Origin: Jaapia argillacea MUCL 33604
Taxonomy: Eukaryota > Basidiomycota > Agaricomycetes > Jaapiales > Jaapiaceae
Length of the DNA: 64,000 bases
Direction of reading: 5' to 3'
Assembly (NCBI GenBank): GCA_000697665.1
Contig: KL197711.1
Location: 1,446,529-1,510,528, forward strand
Shown: piece by piece, positions 1 through 14,631 of the stretch
Layout of the letters: each line of letters starts with the position of its first letter
Position numbering within the stretch: position 1 is the stretch's first letter
Translations under genes and position numbers: made by a program
Notes under the pieces: model-generated
Database searches by the model: none
What the model saw: only the letters and a program-made list of their open reading frames with translations
What the model was told of the DNA's origin: nothing

Positions 1-756
1 GTTTGTGAAGATCTGCAAGAGTCATGCACCCAGCTTCGACGAGGTCGCGGGCGGCCTTAGGCCTGGAGAATCGTACACGCGGTCATCTATTAACCTCCTG
101 GTTGAAGGTGGGACGTGGAAAAGGGCGTACCCAATCGAAGGAACCTCCTGCAAAGCTGCCACTGCTCTTCTCTTCATCTTCGCTTCGTCGATGGATTTGT
201 TCACACTCGGCGACGTACTGGACGATATAGTTAATTGCGAACTGGATACCTACCTGTGGATTTGAGGTTCGGATCACGGGACGAAGGGTTAAGTGACCTA
301 CGGACATTACTATCCCCCAGGCGTCTGGCAAAAAACTCGTTTATTCGACGAGCAATCCCGACTCCAATCCCATGCACCTAGAGAGCACAAAAGGGTAAGA
401 TTTTAGAAAGAGAGGCGACAAGAAGATCCTCACACCCTTCACATCGTCCACCGAACGTACGGGATGGTCCAATTGTTTAATGGCTTTAATTGCATTTGCG
501 AATGCACGGATTTTGAAGACATTCTTGTCCGGTGCTTCCTGTTCTTTCTGCATACCTTGGAGATACTTCAGCACATCAGTTTCTCGGAGTGAATTGCGAG
601 CTTACTTTCCGTCAACATGTCAACGATGTCGTCTTTTGCTGAAGCATCATCCTGACGGACATCTGCGGCAGAGGCAAAACGTCGTAGCTCTTGTCGAATA
701 TGACGACAAATCGGTGCAGGGCGACGGATGTGAGAGGCTCGTAAAACGTTCCACAT
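1..756 (-). CDS. Family-X DNA polymerase (beta/lambda type), N-terminal part, cut by window edge
   Basis: The reverse strand encodes the 8-kDa/helix-hairpin-helix start of a Pol X polymerase, a gap-filling enzyme of base excision repair or end joining. Spliced pieces read, in order, a basic Arg-rich N-terminus (MWNVLRASHIRRPAP...), then NVFKIRAFANAIKAIKQLDH and SVDDVKGV, then GIGVGIARRINEF (first HhH), then KRRAVAALQEVPSIG and GPKAARDLVEAGCMTLADL (second HhH). These are family hallmarks. The conserved blocks sit in different frames, so at least three short introns are needed; one (about 47-78) has the form GTACGCCC...CTCCAG. The intron between the leader exon and the first HhH exon, near 590-610, is not resolved. 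The basic leader could be a mitochondrial presequence, which is inference. The palm and catalytic Asp residues lie outside the window. It is divergent from the SNF5 gene, with 299 bp between start codons. Confidence 0.8.
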
Positions 757-1055
757 GAAGTTAGAGCAAAGCTAGAGGGAACTTGAGTAACCTCGGCTGC
801 TCGTCCTGGTCAACAGCGCCGACGCGTTCCTTACATAACACTCGCGTCCTTCATTATTTCCTCTCATCACGACAAGCGAGCGATCGAATCTCCCCGGGTC
901 TCATACGTATTGACTTATAGTCAATATTCTTCACGATTCTGCGCAAGGATTTCTCCTTATTCCAAGCCAACCCAGCTCTCGCTTTCCTCCCCATCTGACA
1001 TCCGCCTTGCAAACTTGAATCCCTCGAGGCTTTATCCCGGCGCTGCTGGTCTGAA

Positions 1056-3006
1056 ATGGCGGATTCGCAGAATCCACCTCCCAATGGCGCCAATTTTTCC
1101 TTTGGAGCAATGTCGGATGCGCAGTTGCAACAAACTATGACCCAGTTGGCGGCTGCCGGACGATCCCAGCATTTTCAACCGTATGCATCCCCTGCGCCTC
1201 AGGCTCCTCCCGCACCCAATGTGACATGTGAGCTCGTCTATAGCCACTGATAGCACTCAACTGACATCTATTTGCAGCAACATATCTTCAAAATATTCGA
1301 AACTGGTCAACCTCCACCACTCCGCCTCCACGAACGCCGGTGCCAGGAGGCCAACGAACGCGTACCCGTGCGACTCGTAGCAGCAATCTCGCTCCAGCTC
1401 CAACACCTCAGCCTATCCCTCAACCCACATATTCTCAAGTCGCGTACCAACCACCCCCTCTCACACACCCACAACCTCCACTCCCACCACCGCTAAACGC
1501 TCCGTCCAAATCACACCCCCGTGCCCCTCTACCGACTCAACCCCAAGCCCTTGTTTCCACATATGCTTCCCGCCTACGGACTGGTGCGACGTTACTCATG
1601 CAACCCATCCTTTCTAATCCATCGGAGAAAACTACTGGGACAACCACTCGCGCACGTCGAGGTGGTGCAGTAAACTATGCAGATCCTGGATCCGGTGACG
1701 AAATACCAGACGCCGGAGCGTTAGATTCAGATGACTCAGATTTTGTGGCGAGTGGAGGAACGAGGACAGCTCTTCGAGCCGCTGGTCTGGGAAGGAGGAT
1801 TCCACCCGGCGGTGTCTCCGTTTTCCACGCAAGTGGGGTATCAACGCCCCTCGGTGTCCAGCAACAGCAACCTCAAGGAAAGGCCGAATTGGACCAAAGT
1901 TATCTAGGTCTGATCCCTCCACAGAGATTTATTGTTCCAAAATCCTTTGCTCCAACGAAACACGATTATTTGTGAGAATTTAGTCATTTCCGTTGTGGTC
2001 AATTCGGCTGAACCATGTTGGCTCTCGGATGCAGTACCGATGATGTGATGGAGGCCCAAGCAAAGCGTCAGACATCCCTTATCCCCATCCGCGTGGAATT
2101 CGAGACAGACACGCACAGGATCCGCGATTGTTTCGTTTGGAATCTCCGAGAGAGCCTCATCACCCCCGAAGCTTTCGCGCGGATATTCTGTACTGATCTT
2201 GATCTACCACACACTCCGTGGGCGGAAACCGTGGCAAACCAAATTCGAGCGCAAATCGAGGATCATGAAACTGTCGCAACAATGGACGTCTGTGTAGATG
2301 AAGCTGTGTCGCAAAGTCACACTGAAGGAGACGAACTTCCCGAGTGCAGAGTTGTACTGGCTGTAAGTCACCTATTGAAATCCTGTATTTTGTGTTTGAC
2401 GATACGACGGTAGCGGCTCATTCTATTTCTTGAAAGCTTGATGTACAGATAGGAACTCATCACCTTCGCGACCATATCGAATGGGACCTTCTCTCACCCC
2501 TCACACCGGAAGCATTCTCACAGAAATTATGCGCTGAACTCGGGTTATCAGGCGAGGCCATCCCACTGGTGGCACATGCCATACACGAAGAAATATTAAA
2601 GCACAAGAAAGATGCAATTGAATGGGGCGTCATTGGCGGAGAGAAGGAAGTTGCAGAAGATTTTGCTTCCGGGGATAAACCTCGCGACAAGAGTGGTTTG
2701 AGCCTGTTGAAAGACAAGACAGGTCTCGGCCTCGCGTGGGGAAGAGCGCCGAAGGATGGGCGTGGACCGAAGGTTTTGAAAAGCGTTTGGCGAGACTGGG
2801 CTGAGGCTGAGGAGTTTAGGACGAGGTTTGAGGTCCTGAGTGCTGAGGAGGTGGAACGGAGAGAGATCGAAAAGGAACGGGCGAGCCGGTATGTGCTACG
2901 TTCAATAGGCTCCCACCTCGCATATCTGATGGCGGCATATAGACGGTTACGGAGGGAAACGTCCAAGTTTCAAAGCAGTTTGGTAGGGACAAGACGACGA
3001 CGATAA
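1056..3006 (+). CDS. SFH1: SNF5/SMARCB1/Sfh1-type chromatin remodelling subunit
   Basis: This is a core subunit of a SWI/SNF- or RSC-type nucleosome remodeller. Four exons (1056-1227, 1278-1971, 2035-2362, 2449-3006) join in frame to 583 codons. The first half is Pro/Ser-rich and low in complexity and includes SDDSDF. The SNF5 domain follows with its two repeats. Repeat 1 has IPIRVEFETDTHRIRDCFVW and LITPEAFA. Repeat 2 has IGTHHLRDHIEWDLLSPL and TPEAFSQKLCAELGL. These match the family pattern of a hydrophobic strand, then F/E-W-(D/N)-L, then P-E-F-A. The end is strongly basic (YRRLRRET, GTRRRR). Whether it belongs to SWI/SNF or RSC cannot be told from sequence alone. The 3' end faces the DCAF5-like gene, 156 bp away. 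Confidence 0.9.
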
Positions 3007-3162
3007 CCCGCGCGGTATACGTGGATCAGTCCCTCTAGTTCGTCTGCGCATGAACGAGTAAGAGTCGTTGATCTGGCGCCTCAAGCTCAAGCTTGGGGCC
3101 CTCTATGTACTTGCTCTTCAGTCTTGTACGTCTCAGGCCAGAACCACTTTGCCACTATTGGC

Positions 3163-5405
3163 TTATGACCAGTCAGAGCCATCGGAATCGTCGACATCCA
3201 CACCCCCTGAGTCAGAGTCCGACCCCCCTCCCCAAATGCGCACGGTAAATGGATCTGCATTTCCTTCCTGTCGAAGAATTCTGTCGGCAGAAACGTAATT
3301 CAGCGATGTCGCGTATCGCTGACGCATGGACATACTCATCAAATAGGGCAATGGTATCGTCGTCGATCTCATCTTGGTCTTCAGAAATTGTCGAATGCCC
3401 AGTAGTCAGGGCGTGAATAAAGCGCCTATGGTCCTCTTCATTCACATCGGGGAGCATGCGAACATCGCTTGGCGTTGGCAGAAGGCCTTCAACGCAAGGG
3501 GAGGATGCTGTCACACTGTGAAGGACAATGTGCCGCTCGATCCCGGAGGTGACCAAGTGAAGGAAGTGCGGGTGCATAATGGCGGAATTGACAATGGATT
3601 TATGCCCTGATTGGTGGCTCTGTGAGGACAAGCTACGCCCAGGATGTTGTTACTGACCATTCACTGTGCAAAAAGGTGTAGAGAGTTCCTGAGGGATATA
3701 TCGTGGCTCCCACGTCTTACTAGCAAATGCTGAAGTGTGTTCATGGAGACTTATGGAAAAAACCATCGGATCCCGAAGACTGCTCACCAATGGTATTAGG
3801 TCGCTGGATCCACTCGTCAAAACTGATTTCTTCTCGACTATCCACCAATTTGCCAAGATCGGGGATTTTCCAAACGTATCCTCTAAAATCGTCGGAGCCC
3901 GTGGTGTAAAATTGGTCGTTGTCATAAATTGAATCGCTGAAGGTGCCATGCTATAAGATAGCATCAACCTATGATCTGGAAACAAGATAGCGCCGATGCG
4001 ACGAACTTTGATGGTGCATGAATTTGAGTAAGTTCGCACACCAGGAGGAACAGGAATCCCAGAAGAAAGGTTTCGTCCGCTGCAGGTCGCTAGGGGTTGC
4101 GGATCTGACAAGGAATAGATTGTTGGGAGATAATGCTAGAGGGAATCGTCTCACCACAGGACAATTTACCTGAAGTGCAACACTCACCAACATCAATACA
4201 CCCAACTTTCTGCCTGGTTTGAATGCAGTCAGCACCGATGGCATAAATAAAAATGCGCGCTCACCATCTTTATCAAAAGATAAATTGCTGACTTCCGGAT
4301 TACAGAGCTGTGAGGCCGATTGCTTGGATAGAGTCGTGTTATACTGTTCAAATGCTTTGTGAAAGGGACGTACATCAGTTGTTGTATCTATCTCACCTTC
4401 TGAACAATGCCATCCTTCGTGCGACTACTGCGAGGGCCAAATGCCATTCGAGTGTCGCGAAGGGTCACTTTGCCGTGGTTGTCACTCGTCGCAAAGATGT
4501 GTTCCATCGTCGGATGGCATTTGACGTCTGTGAATTCACAATCGTTTTGCAGCGTACCCTGTGCATTAGTCAACGTAGAGCCAGCCCTCATATCATGTAG
4601 CATGATGCTTCCATCTTCACTGATGATCACATTCAGCTTCCACGTTGGTGGGCATATTATTGCTCTCACCTGGCGCTCATGAAGATCTCGTCCTGTACCG
4701 GATGACAGGAGACCGCTCTGACATTGTCCTGAAAGCAAGTAGTCATGTCGAGTTCGAATTTTTTAGTATGATAACGTACATTATGCCGCTCAACTACGTC
4801 AAGAGGACGTCCAAGTCCGGTGGGTGAGTGGGATAAATCATAGCGATAGATCGAGTCGTCCGTGCCCCCGCTAATCGGTGCGATGTGACAATCGAGGCGA
4901 CAACGTAACTCAACAATACGCACGCGAGCAGGTATTGGTTATGAGCGGAGAACGCCACCGCAAAGACGTTGCTCTAGCAGGTCATCTTCAGTGGTAGGTT
5001 CTTCACGAAGAACTTGCAGCCTCACACGTGGACCCAGGAACATGGCAGACGGTCGGGAAATATCTTCTTGATGAAAGTCCCAGAGGAGGACTCGAAGATC
5101 TGCAGAACGACGGTGAGGAGGAATGGAGTGATTGGAGGAGAGATAATCCATACCATCTCCGGCACTTGCGAGCCATCTGCCTTCGCCAGAGGAGAAGACG
5201 AGGGCGTTCACACAGGATGTATGCGAAGAAAGCTTTCTGAGAACACCGAATGAGTGAGTATTGAGGTGTAAACAGACTTTGAACAACTTTGAATAAGGAA
5301 ATCCTTGGTTTAAGAGATTGGCAGCTGCATCGCTCCGAGCACGATGGGAGACTCTAGATGTAAGTTGTTCCGTTGGACCCAGTGTGGCAGGATTGTTGCG
5401 AGGCA
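3163..5405 (-). CDS. DCAF5-like WD40 repeat protein (candidate CRL4 substrate receptor)
   Basis: A multi-exon WD40 protein. From the N-terminus: LSSHTSCVNALVFSSGEGRW, a split SAGD/DLRVLLWDF, ISGGTDDSIYRYDLS, DNVRAVSCHPVQDEIF, GSIMLHDMRAG, DVKCHPTMEHIFATSDNHGK, GSDDFRGYVWKIPD and HKSIVNSAIMHPHFLHLVTSG. The order, the GSDDF..YVW blade, the HKSIVN block and the late acidic ALFDEY segment all fit DCAF5, which in animals is a CUL4-DDB1 substrate receptor. The start is taken at 5405 (MPRNNPATLG); an upstream in-frame Met exists at 5475. The C-terminus is uncertain. A 42-nt intron (GTTTCTG...GCAG) gives an acidic end GSDSDSG...DGSDWS at 3163. Without it the frame stops at 3212. The acidic Ser/Asp tail resembles DCAF5, so I prefer 3163. 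Confidence 0.82.
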
Positions 5406-5797
5406 TATTTCGAGAGGCACATGGCCGTTGTGGAGAAGGAAAGGGCGGACACTGCAGCTTTGGGAAGCAGAACACCGGCGTCTAAATTATGAGGCAATCA
5501 CACACCAAGGAAGCGCAAAAAGAAGTTCGTGCAGTCAGGAACGTATAAGTAGATCAATGGAGAGGCTCGAATACAGGATTATTTATGGGAGCAATTCGTA
5601 GCTACCGAAGTGTACAGACTAATAACATGCGAAGATCCGTTCTATTTCGTGATGGCTCTATGTGGCTGAGAGGTGAGGAATTCTATATTGACAGTCTATT
5701 GGGAGAGGTATGAAGAAGAGAGCAGCAGATTAAAGTAGCTGACTGAAGCAAAAGGGGAGCAAGGGGATAATTTCAAGAACGAAGCCAATAAATACGA
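5406..5797. other. Intergenic: DCAF5-like promoter and creA 3' flank
   Basis: No conserved reading frame is seen. It lies between the start of the DCAF5-like gene and the end of the CreA gene, both on the minus strand, so it should hold the promoter of the former and the 3' UTR of the latter. No clear TATA box was found. Confidence 0.6.
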
Positions 5798-8128
<2,331 letters not shown>

Positions 8129-11100
8129 CGAGCGAAAGCCGATGAGTTGTATTGAAGAGTTAGAGTCAGAGAGTGGTCTTGAATAGGCGTTAGTCTCGGG
8201 TAGGCAGTGGCACCATATCGCCATAGCGGGCGAACGGTGACGCACCTGGTATGAAGGTGGGTCGGGAGTACAGTCTCGACCTGGATTCGATGGTGTCTAG
8301 GGGGTCTATCAATAACTTATCCGTCCGAGAGATTCTTCTATGTGTAAATCGGATAGCAGGGCAACCCGAGCGAGATGAAAAGACGGGGAGGGATGAAAGG
8401 GATAAATTTGCAATGTAACACAGCAGTGGCTCAAATCATGAGCGATGTGGGCCGAAGAGAAGGGAAAAGCTGGAATCTGGTCTGCACCAGAAGAAAGAAA
8501 AACGTCAGCGTCAGATGGGTACGGAAGCAGGGCAATAGACAGTCACAGCACCGCAAACCGGAGCTATACATGTGAAATAAGGGTCCAGAAGATAAAAAAA
8601 CCTACGTAACAGGAGAAGACTGATAGCAGGGGCGGAATCTATGAGTGTGGGGGTACAGCGAATGTGGGGCTGGCTTTCAGTTTCACCAGCTTGTTACACG
8701 AATTGTCCAGGGGATTGTCCAGAACAAAAAAAAAATCTGGAACGGAAGTCACCTCATGGCCTTGGACTGGTTATCGTTCTCTGGGCGGCATGTTCGAGCA
8801 CGTCGGCGCCAGTTTCTTCCTGTTGTAGAAACCTCCACATTTGGGATCGACGCTTATTGGGGCTCCGCTTCACGACTGCGTCCTCAGTGCGGCCCTGCGT
8901 ACCGACCGGCACCCTCCTTGCCGGCCTTCATCCTTGTCCCTGTTTGCGACATCGACGGCGATCAACTTCCAATCCCCCATCCTTGTACACAAAAAATAGC
9001 TGGCGAGAACCTTCCAAGAAAATCCTTACCTCTCTCTATCTTTATCCAGACCTGCGTTGGGGCGTCATAGAACCATGCAGTAGCTTGAAGACTTAGCCTT
9101 TAGGGGTGCGGTTTCAAAATTGGGTCTAAACCGCATTGTGTTGCCCTCTCAACGTGCCCAACGTGCGTGCGGGTTAGGTGTCAATGACGCCTAAACACGA
9201 AAATGTTCCACATTGCGAGGCACATTCATCGCGCCCATATTATTCCCCAAATGTCGAGCACTGCGTGCTCGCAAACGGGTCATTCTCGGCGACCCAGGAC
9301 AGCGTGGAACACAGACTTGGTACTGCATCTCTTACGTGGAGCGTCGTTTTCGGAACGCTTTACGTTCGGCTCCCCACGTTGGTATGTATGAACGGGATCT
9401 CTATTTCCCTCGCTTGGTGGCCGCAATATATTCCCCTGTATCAAGAACATGAAGATCAGAGATTAGTCCGAGATATCTATCCACTTCGTCTCCTGCTCAT
9501 ATCAACAGGTTTCTGTTTATGCTGCTATGCCACCATCCGTGAGTGTTCGACCCCACGATCTCTCGTTCTCATGCTCTCCCATCATCCCGCTGTCGAATTG
9601 ACATTGGCCAACTTTACTCAAAATACCGCGAGGACCGCATATCCAAGCGCATCTTACCCAGCCCTGGTCCCTACGGAAATCCTGAATCCGCGTTTCCCCT
9701 TGGCCCTGCACACTCTGCTCTAATTCTGCTCTCACGGCACCTATGTCACGAGTACGGAACGTTCTTCTCGGTCCACAGTCTTGCCCGTCACCCCACAAAA
9801 ACCCCACAGGAAGCCCGATTCCCCGCGCTTCGAAATCTCTGTGCCTTCTATTGCCTCAACTACCTCGGTCACGACCGAGCCTCCTCTGCCTGCTGTACCA
9901 GTCTTCGCCGGCTGATGTCGAGTTTCCGATAGCCGCGTTACCGCCTTGCGCTGATCACTGCTCCGGGCGGATCCGTGCCCAAGCTGCGTGTCCTTACATC
10001 TATCCTTCCTGATTATCTTTTGGGACCTCAAATCCTGGGCGCCGTCAAATTTATGGACGGTGCTCTTTGTTTAATCTGCAACAAACGAAGTAACCCGATT
10101 GCGGTTAACATTGATTCAACCTACTTGGCCCCGTTACATTTCCAGAGCTCACGTATTGAGCGCTGGGAGCCTGCTTCGATAGAATTATTCGGTTATCAAT
10201 TGGGCGCTTCCCCTGAGAAGCTTACCAGATGATTTACCAGCTGGTCCTCCGGACGCACCCGCCTTGCCGCTGCGTGAGCACCTTCTCAGCGCTTGTTCTG
10301 TTTGTCCCCCCTCGACGAAGACATATGATGCTCAGACAAAGTTTCATGAAGTTCTCCTGTTCCCTCGTTCAACCCTCCGCTACGCCTGGATCCTATGCAC
10401 GGGAAATGGATGTGCGTCTGGACGCCCCCGCGTATACTCCCGAGTTGCATTGCATCGATTGTCTCATGAGGCATGGCCGATGCTTATACGCTTTCCGCTT
10501 CTTATCCGGAGGAATAAGCGGGTTTGTGGATCCCTTTTCCCCCTTCCCAAACGGTTACACAACTGAAACTTCCAACGTTGCTGGGCGGTTGAAATTCGTC
10601 ACCGTGGTTATGGCGGTTCTAAAACACTAGGTCGCGACAATGCGGCACTGGGAAGTTGGAGTGTTCTCCGGTGCCCCACTCCTGTGTTACTGTCGTACGA
10701 GACATCTGGTGATTCATATTGGTGAATTTCCACCGTGCGCAGTACTATGACGGAGACTAATGATATACAATGCACGTTCTCTTTGCACCAGGTGTAAAGA
10801 GTGTGGGATCGAACCCTCTGGATCCAAGCCTGGTGTGTGTGCTTCATCGTTCAATGATGCCTTAAAAGGAGACGTTTATGCACGCAAACACTGGTTATGA
10901 CACGCACTCTGAAATTTCATCAAGGATCCCCCCTCCATGCCTATCAATTGGCATCTCCGCCTTCCCTGCACTCCAGAGGCTGGCGGTGGGATTGCAACAC
11001 CCCCACAACTTTCTCTCCGGTGCACCCGACTGTTCGTGCGATGCAGGAACGGACGACGGTTCGTCGGATCGGAGAGCGACTACTTCCGAGTGAGTTTTTG

Positions 11101-11553
11101 GTTGTGAAGGTTTCCTCGTCGCGCTCGCGGTCGAGTCTGGATGATACCCGATGGGAAGGCCCACCTCCCCGCATCGTGTTGCTTCCGTCTCTCGGGGATC
11201 TAGCAGGTATTTGATATCTCGAGTGTCTGTGATCGCGTAGCTTCTTTTGCTCGGCAAGGTTATCGTCTTCACAATCTGTATCTCTCTCCTGCCAAGCACG
11301 CGAACGTTATCATATCTTTGTTCTTCATCATTTCCAATTGTCGAACGCGTATCCGAGGCGCTCGTGTCGGTGCGACTGCCGACGGGCACGCCATTGGGCG
11401 TCACCGACGCGAAATGTCACATGTCACAGACAATGGTGGTGGTGTGATCTAACGCTCTCACGCTTGCAGGTGACTTGATATTGATATTGATCCACGCGGC
11501 TGAACTGACTCAAACTGGTCACTCCGAGCTGAACCACCACCACCCTTGCATTG
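8129..11553. other. Gene-poor stretch upstream of creA and the F-box gene
   Basis: About 3.4 kb between two divergent genes. Open frames occur on both strands, the longest being 9178-9723 (+, 181 codons) and 10895-11404 (-, 169 codons). None shows a recognisable domain, a convincing exon chain or biased composition. An 8-bp inverted repeat (TGCGGTTT at 9107-9114, AAACCGCA at 9128-9135) is present. A run shaped like a tRNA B-box near 10807-10818 has no supporting stems. The stretch most likely holds a long regulatory leader for creA or an unannotated non-coding transcript; that is inference. Confidence 0.5.
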
Positions 11554-14306
11554 TCATGGCCCCTCGCCGACGTCGTCCAACACAAAAGTGGCGCCGTAGG
11601 GTTGTCTCTGACGAGGAGGACACGGCAGAATCTAGTAATACAAGCAGCGATGAGCAACCTCCTCCCAAGAAGCCAAGATTCGAAACTAAACCTCAGCCGA
11701 GTAGCAGTGGACCCTCGACTCGCTCTCGTCAAACCGCTGTTACTTCAAACCAAGACAAGGCTATCGTTGAGGTTTCAGACGACGATGAGCTGCTCCTCAC
11801 CAGCCCAGTTAAAAATACTGCAAGCAGCAGTCGTAGCGGGACCAAGAATAGTGCAATTCCGAAGAGGACAGCTCTTGATTGTCTTCCCTCCATGCCTCTC
11901 GACATTCTCTACGAAGTGAGGATTCCTCCTGCGTATAAATCGATCATTTGGGCTGACTGTCTCGGATGTCTCTCCTGTGTAGATATTTCGCCATTTAACC
12001 CCTAAGGACTTGCTCCACTTGGCGAGGTCGTCCAATGCTTTCCGCGGTCTTCTTCTTGATCGCTCCTGGGCCACTCTCCTCTGGGTCAACGCGCGTTCCA
12101 ACGTTCCGACGGGCCTGCCTGCCTGCCCTTCTCATCTATCTGAGCCTTGTTACGCGAGCTTGATATTTGACTCTGTCTGTCAGGTAATCCCTATATCAGC
12201 TCCAAGGAGAACTTCTTCTGAGACCGTGGAACATTTACGTCTCAGAATTGCTACCAGCGCGAAGTTCAAGACGACCATGTGGTTTGGGAGCTTGGTAGTC
12301 GCTTATGTAGAAATTGCCTTGTCCAACTGTAAGGATCGCAACCGAGTTTATCTCACCAATTAAACTCTCACTACTGACAGGACAGAACACCATTGGAATC
12401 CATTCGAAGCGGACATCAAGGATCTTAATTGTAAGATAGCGTTTTCTCATACGTACGACCCAAACTGACTTCGAACTCAGGGACGACCCTTTATACATAC
12501 TTCTACAAATCCGACCACCGCGAATTTGTTCGTGAATTAGCAAAACTAGGTGGGACAGCCAGGCAGAAATATCTTGATCAATGTGCGAGGGAAGCGCAGG
12601 AGAAAATAACGGTGATTTTTCCTCAATATTTTCAACATCATCTTGCCATGCTGAAACTCATCAGCACGCCGAGAACCTTCGTACTTGGGTCGCAGAAATG
12701 GCCCGTCTTCGGAGACAGGAGATGGAGGCTGCGAAACAACGTAGATTGAACGAGTGCGCTTCCCTCATCCCAAATCACTGTCAATGGTTCATCCGCATTT
12801 CGGTTTAGCATAGAAACCCGGCTTCACACCCTTGGTTGGGGCCGGGACCTTCAATTTATTCAAAGAGAATACGACTACCACCGTCAGTTCCAGAATGTTC
12901 CTGGCGTTAGTACCGCAGAGGATCTGACGGAAGAAGGTTCCTACTTACTTCTACAACCCGTTTTCGATCTGTCTGACGTTGATCAAGATTGGGAATTGAT
13001 CTCACCCGCCATCGTCGCATTCATGCAGTCAATCAAAGAAATTCGACTGGCAGCCGAGCTACGAGCAGCTACAACGGAACGGTTGAGGTTGCTCGACCAA
13101 CTTCTCGAATCACATCACTCGAAGCAGCAATTGAAGAAGCCATTCCCACAAACCATCGACTTCTGTTCCCTCCCCATGTTTCGGGACGTGATAGATGTTC
13201 CGACAGCGGTAGAGTTGGCAGACGTGGAACTTGGACTTTTGGACTTGGAGCCTACGTTACCTGCGCTCATTGATTCCTGGGAAACGACTCGCGCCGGAGA
13301 GTTGCTGAAGCTGATTCCATCAGACTTCCTTCCCAAGAGGACAAAAAAATCCACTCGAAACGTGGTGAATATGCTTGACTTGGCCGTAGCGATCTTTCAA
13401 TGCCAGAAGTGTGCCGAGATTAGGGCCTACCCTTCCGTTATGGTCCATCGTTGTCAATATAGCGAACGTAGTAGCCGTCCCGACAATGTTCCTCGACGGG
13501 ACCACAACCACAAGAAGACTTCCTCGTTGGCGAACCTTGAGTATGAAACTACAGCGATCTCAGCGTTGAGGTCTCACTTTTGGTCTCCTTCGAGTCTTCA
13601 ATGGAATCCATGGTTGCCAAAGGTTAGTGTTGTCGTCAAGGTCTGCGGATTGGATCCGAAGTCCGCTACGACCGGGGACATGGACAAGCTGGATGCTAGA
13701 TTCAATTGTGCCATCTGCAGTGCGGGATCCAAGGGGAAGAAAATTGAAGTGATGGATTGGCGAACTGCGGTATGAACCTTCTTCATATACGTATACGTGC
13801 GGCTACTTATCGTTCCCAATTGGGCACAGATGGATCACTGCATCCACCGTCATACCCGCGTGGATCTAGAAGACATGGAATTGGTATTGCTAGGGAACCG
13901 AGAGACGAAGGTGGCCAAGCACGCAGAGCGGTCCCTCGATACACTCGGCAAAGACTCCCCTTCCGATCAGGATAAGATTTGGTGTTGCTGTCATTGCGCC
14001 GAGTTGGTTGGTCAATACCAAACCGTATGGGATGCCACTCAGCATGTCCGTCACTAGTGAGTGAACCTTTCAGGCATTTATACCGTCATATGCACACTCA
14101 CCGCGATCCATCATAGCCACAACGTTAACCGTCCGAAGAGAGGTGAAGACTTTGCTCCCCATCCTGGTGCTGAGCTCGACCAGCCGCCTCCCCTTAGAAC
14201 AACCATCTTGCTCATTTCCAAAGAGACGCCTTATTTTCAACTTCTTCCCGCGGACAAACAAGCCCTGGCCGTCGGGCGTGCATGTTACCACCAATTTAAG
14301 AAGTGA
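11554..14306 (+). CDS. F-box protein of the large agaricomycete type
   Basis: A probable SCF ubiquitin-ligase adaptor. The N-terminus is basic (MAPRRRRPTQKWRRR) and then acidic/Ser-rich, with a nuclear-signal-like PPKKPR. The F-box reads CLPSMPLDILYE, then across an intron IFRHLTPKDLLHLARSS and NAFRGLLLDRSWATLLW. Next comes a short Cys element (NCYQREVQDDHVVWELGSRL, CRNC), common in this mushroom family, then a charged helical region (EMARLRRQEMEAAKQRRLNE). Near the end are FQCQKCAEIRAYP, FNCAICSAG and KIWCCCHCAELVGQ, and the stop is after ACYHQFKK. At least nine introns are needed; the last (CACTA|GTGAGT...CATAG) restores the HYHNVNRPKRGEDF frame. The substrate is unknown. Confidence 0.8.
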
Positions 14307-14631
14307 GGTGACCGTAGCCTGACCATACTACATCTCGGGTTTCTGAGGTTCCTCGCCGGGATCAAAATTTATTTCGCATGTTGTCTGTCAAGTGTACGAT
14401 TTTTTTGGCCGTAACGAAGACTTTGAGTGAGAAAGCAATGCACCGCGGAGATCGAGTCCTAAATAAAGTTCACAGAGGCTAACCACGTGGAGTGCAACCT
14501 AGTGCAACACAACACATCCGGAGTGCATCCGGCTTCCAGTTCGCTGTAACATTGACTCTCCTGGACCCCTCCCGGATGTATCCCACCCTCCCACTACACC
14601 TTTCATCGTAGATCCCATAGCCTTCAGTGCA
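14307..14631 (+). other. Intergenic: ZIP transporter promoter
   Basis: 325 bp between two co-directional genes. It holds a T-rich run near 14400. No conserved coding frame and no clear TATA box were seen. Confidence 0.5.

Noticed and set aside
9178-9723. 181-codon plus-strand frame as a gene
   Set aside because: No domain, no exon partners, irregular composition, and overlapping frames of similar length nearby.
10800-10850. Possible tRNA from a GGTTCGATCC-like B box on the minus strand
   Set aside because: The surrounding bases do not form a T-stem (only two pairs), and no A box or acceptor stem is in reach.
10895-11404. 169-codon minus-strand frame as a gene
   Set aside because: No recognisable motif and plus-strand frames overlap; could be real but nothing supports it.
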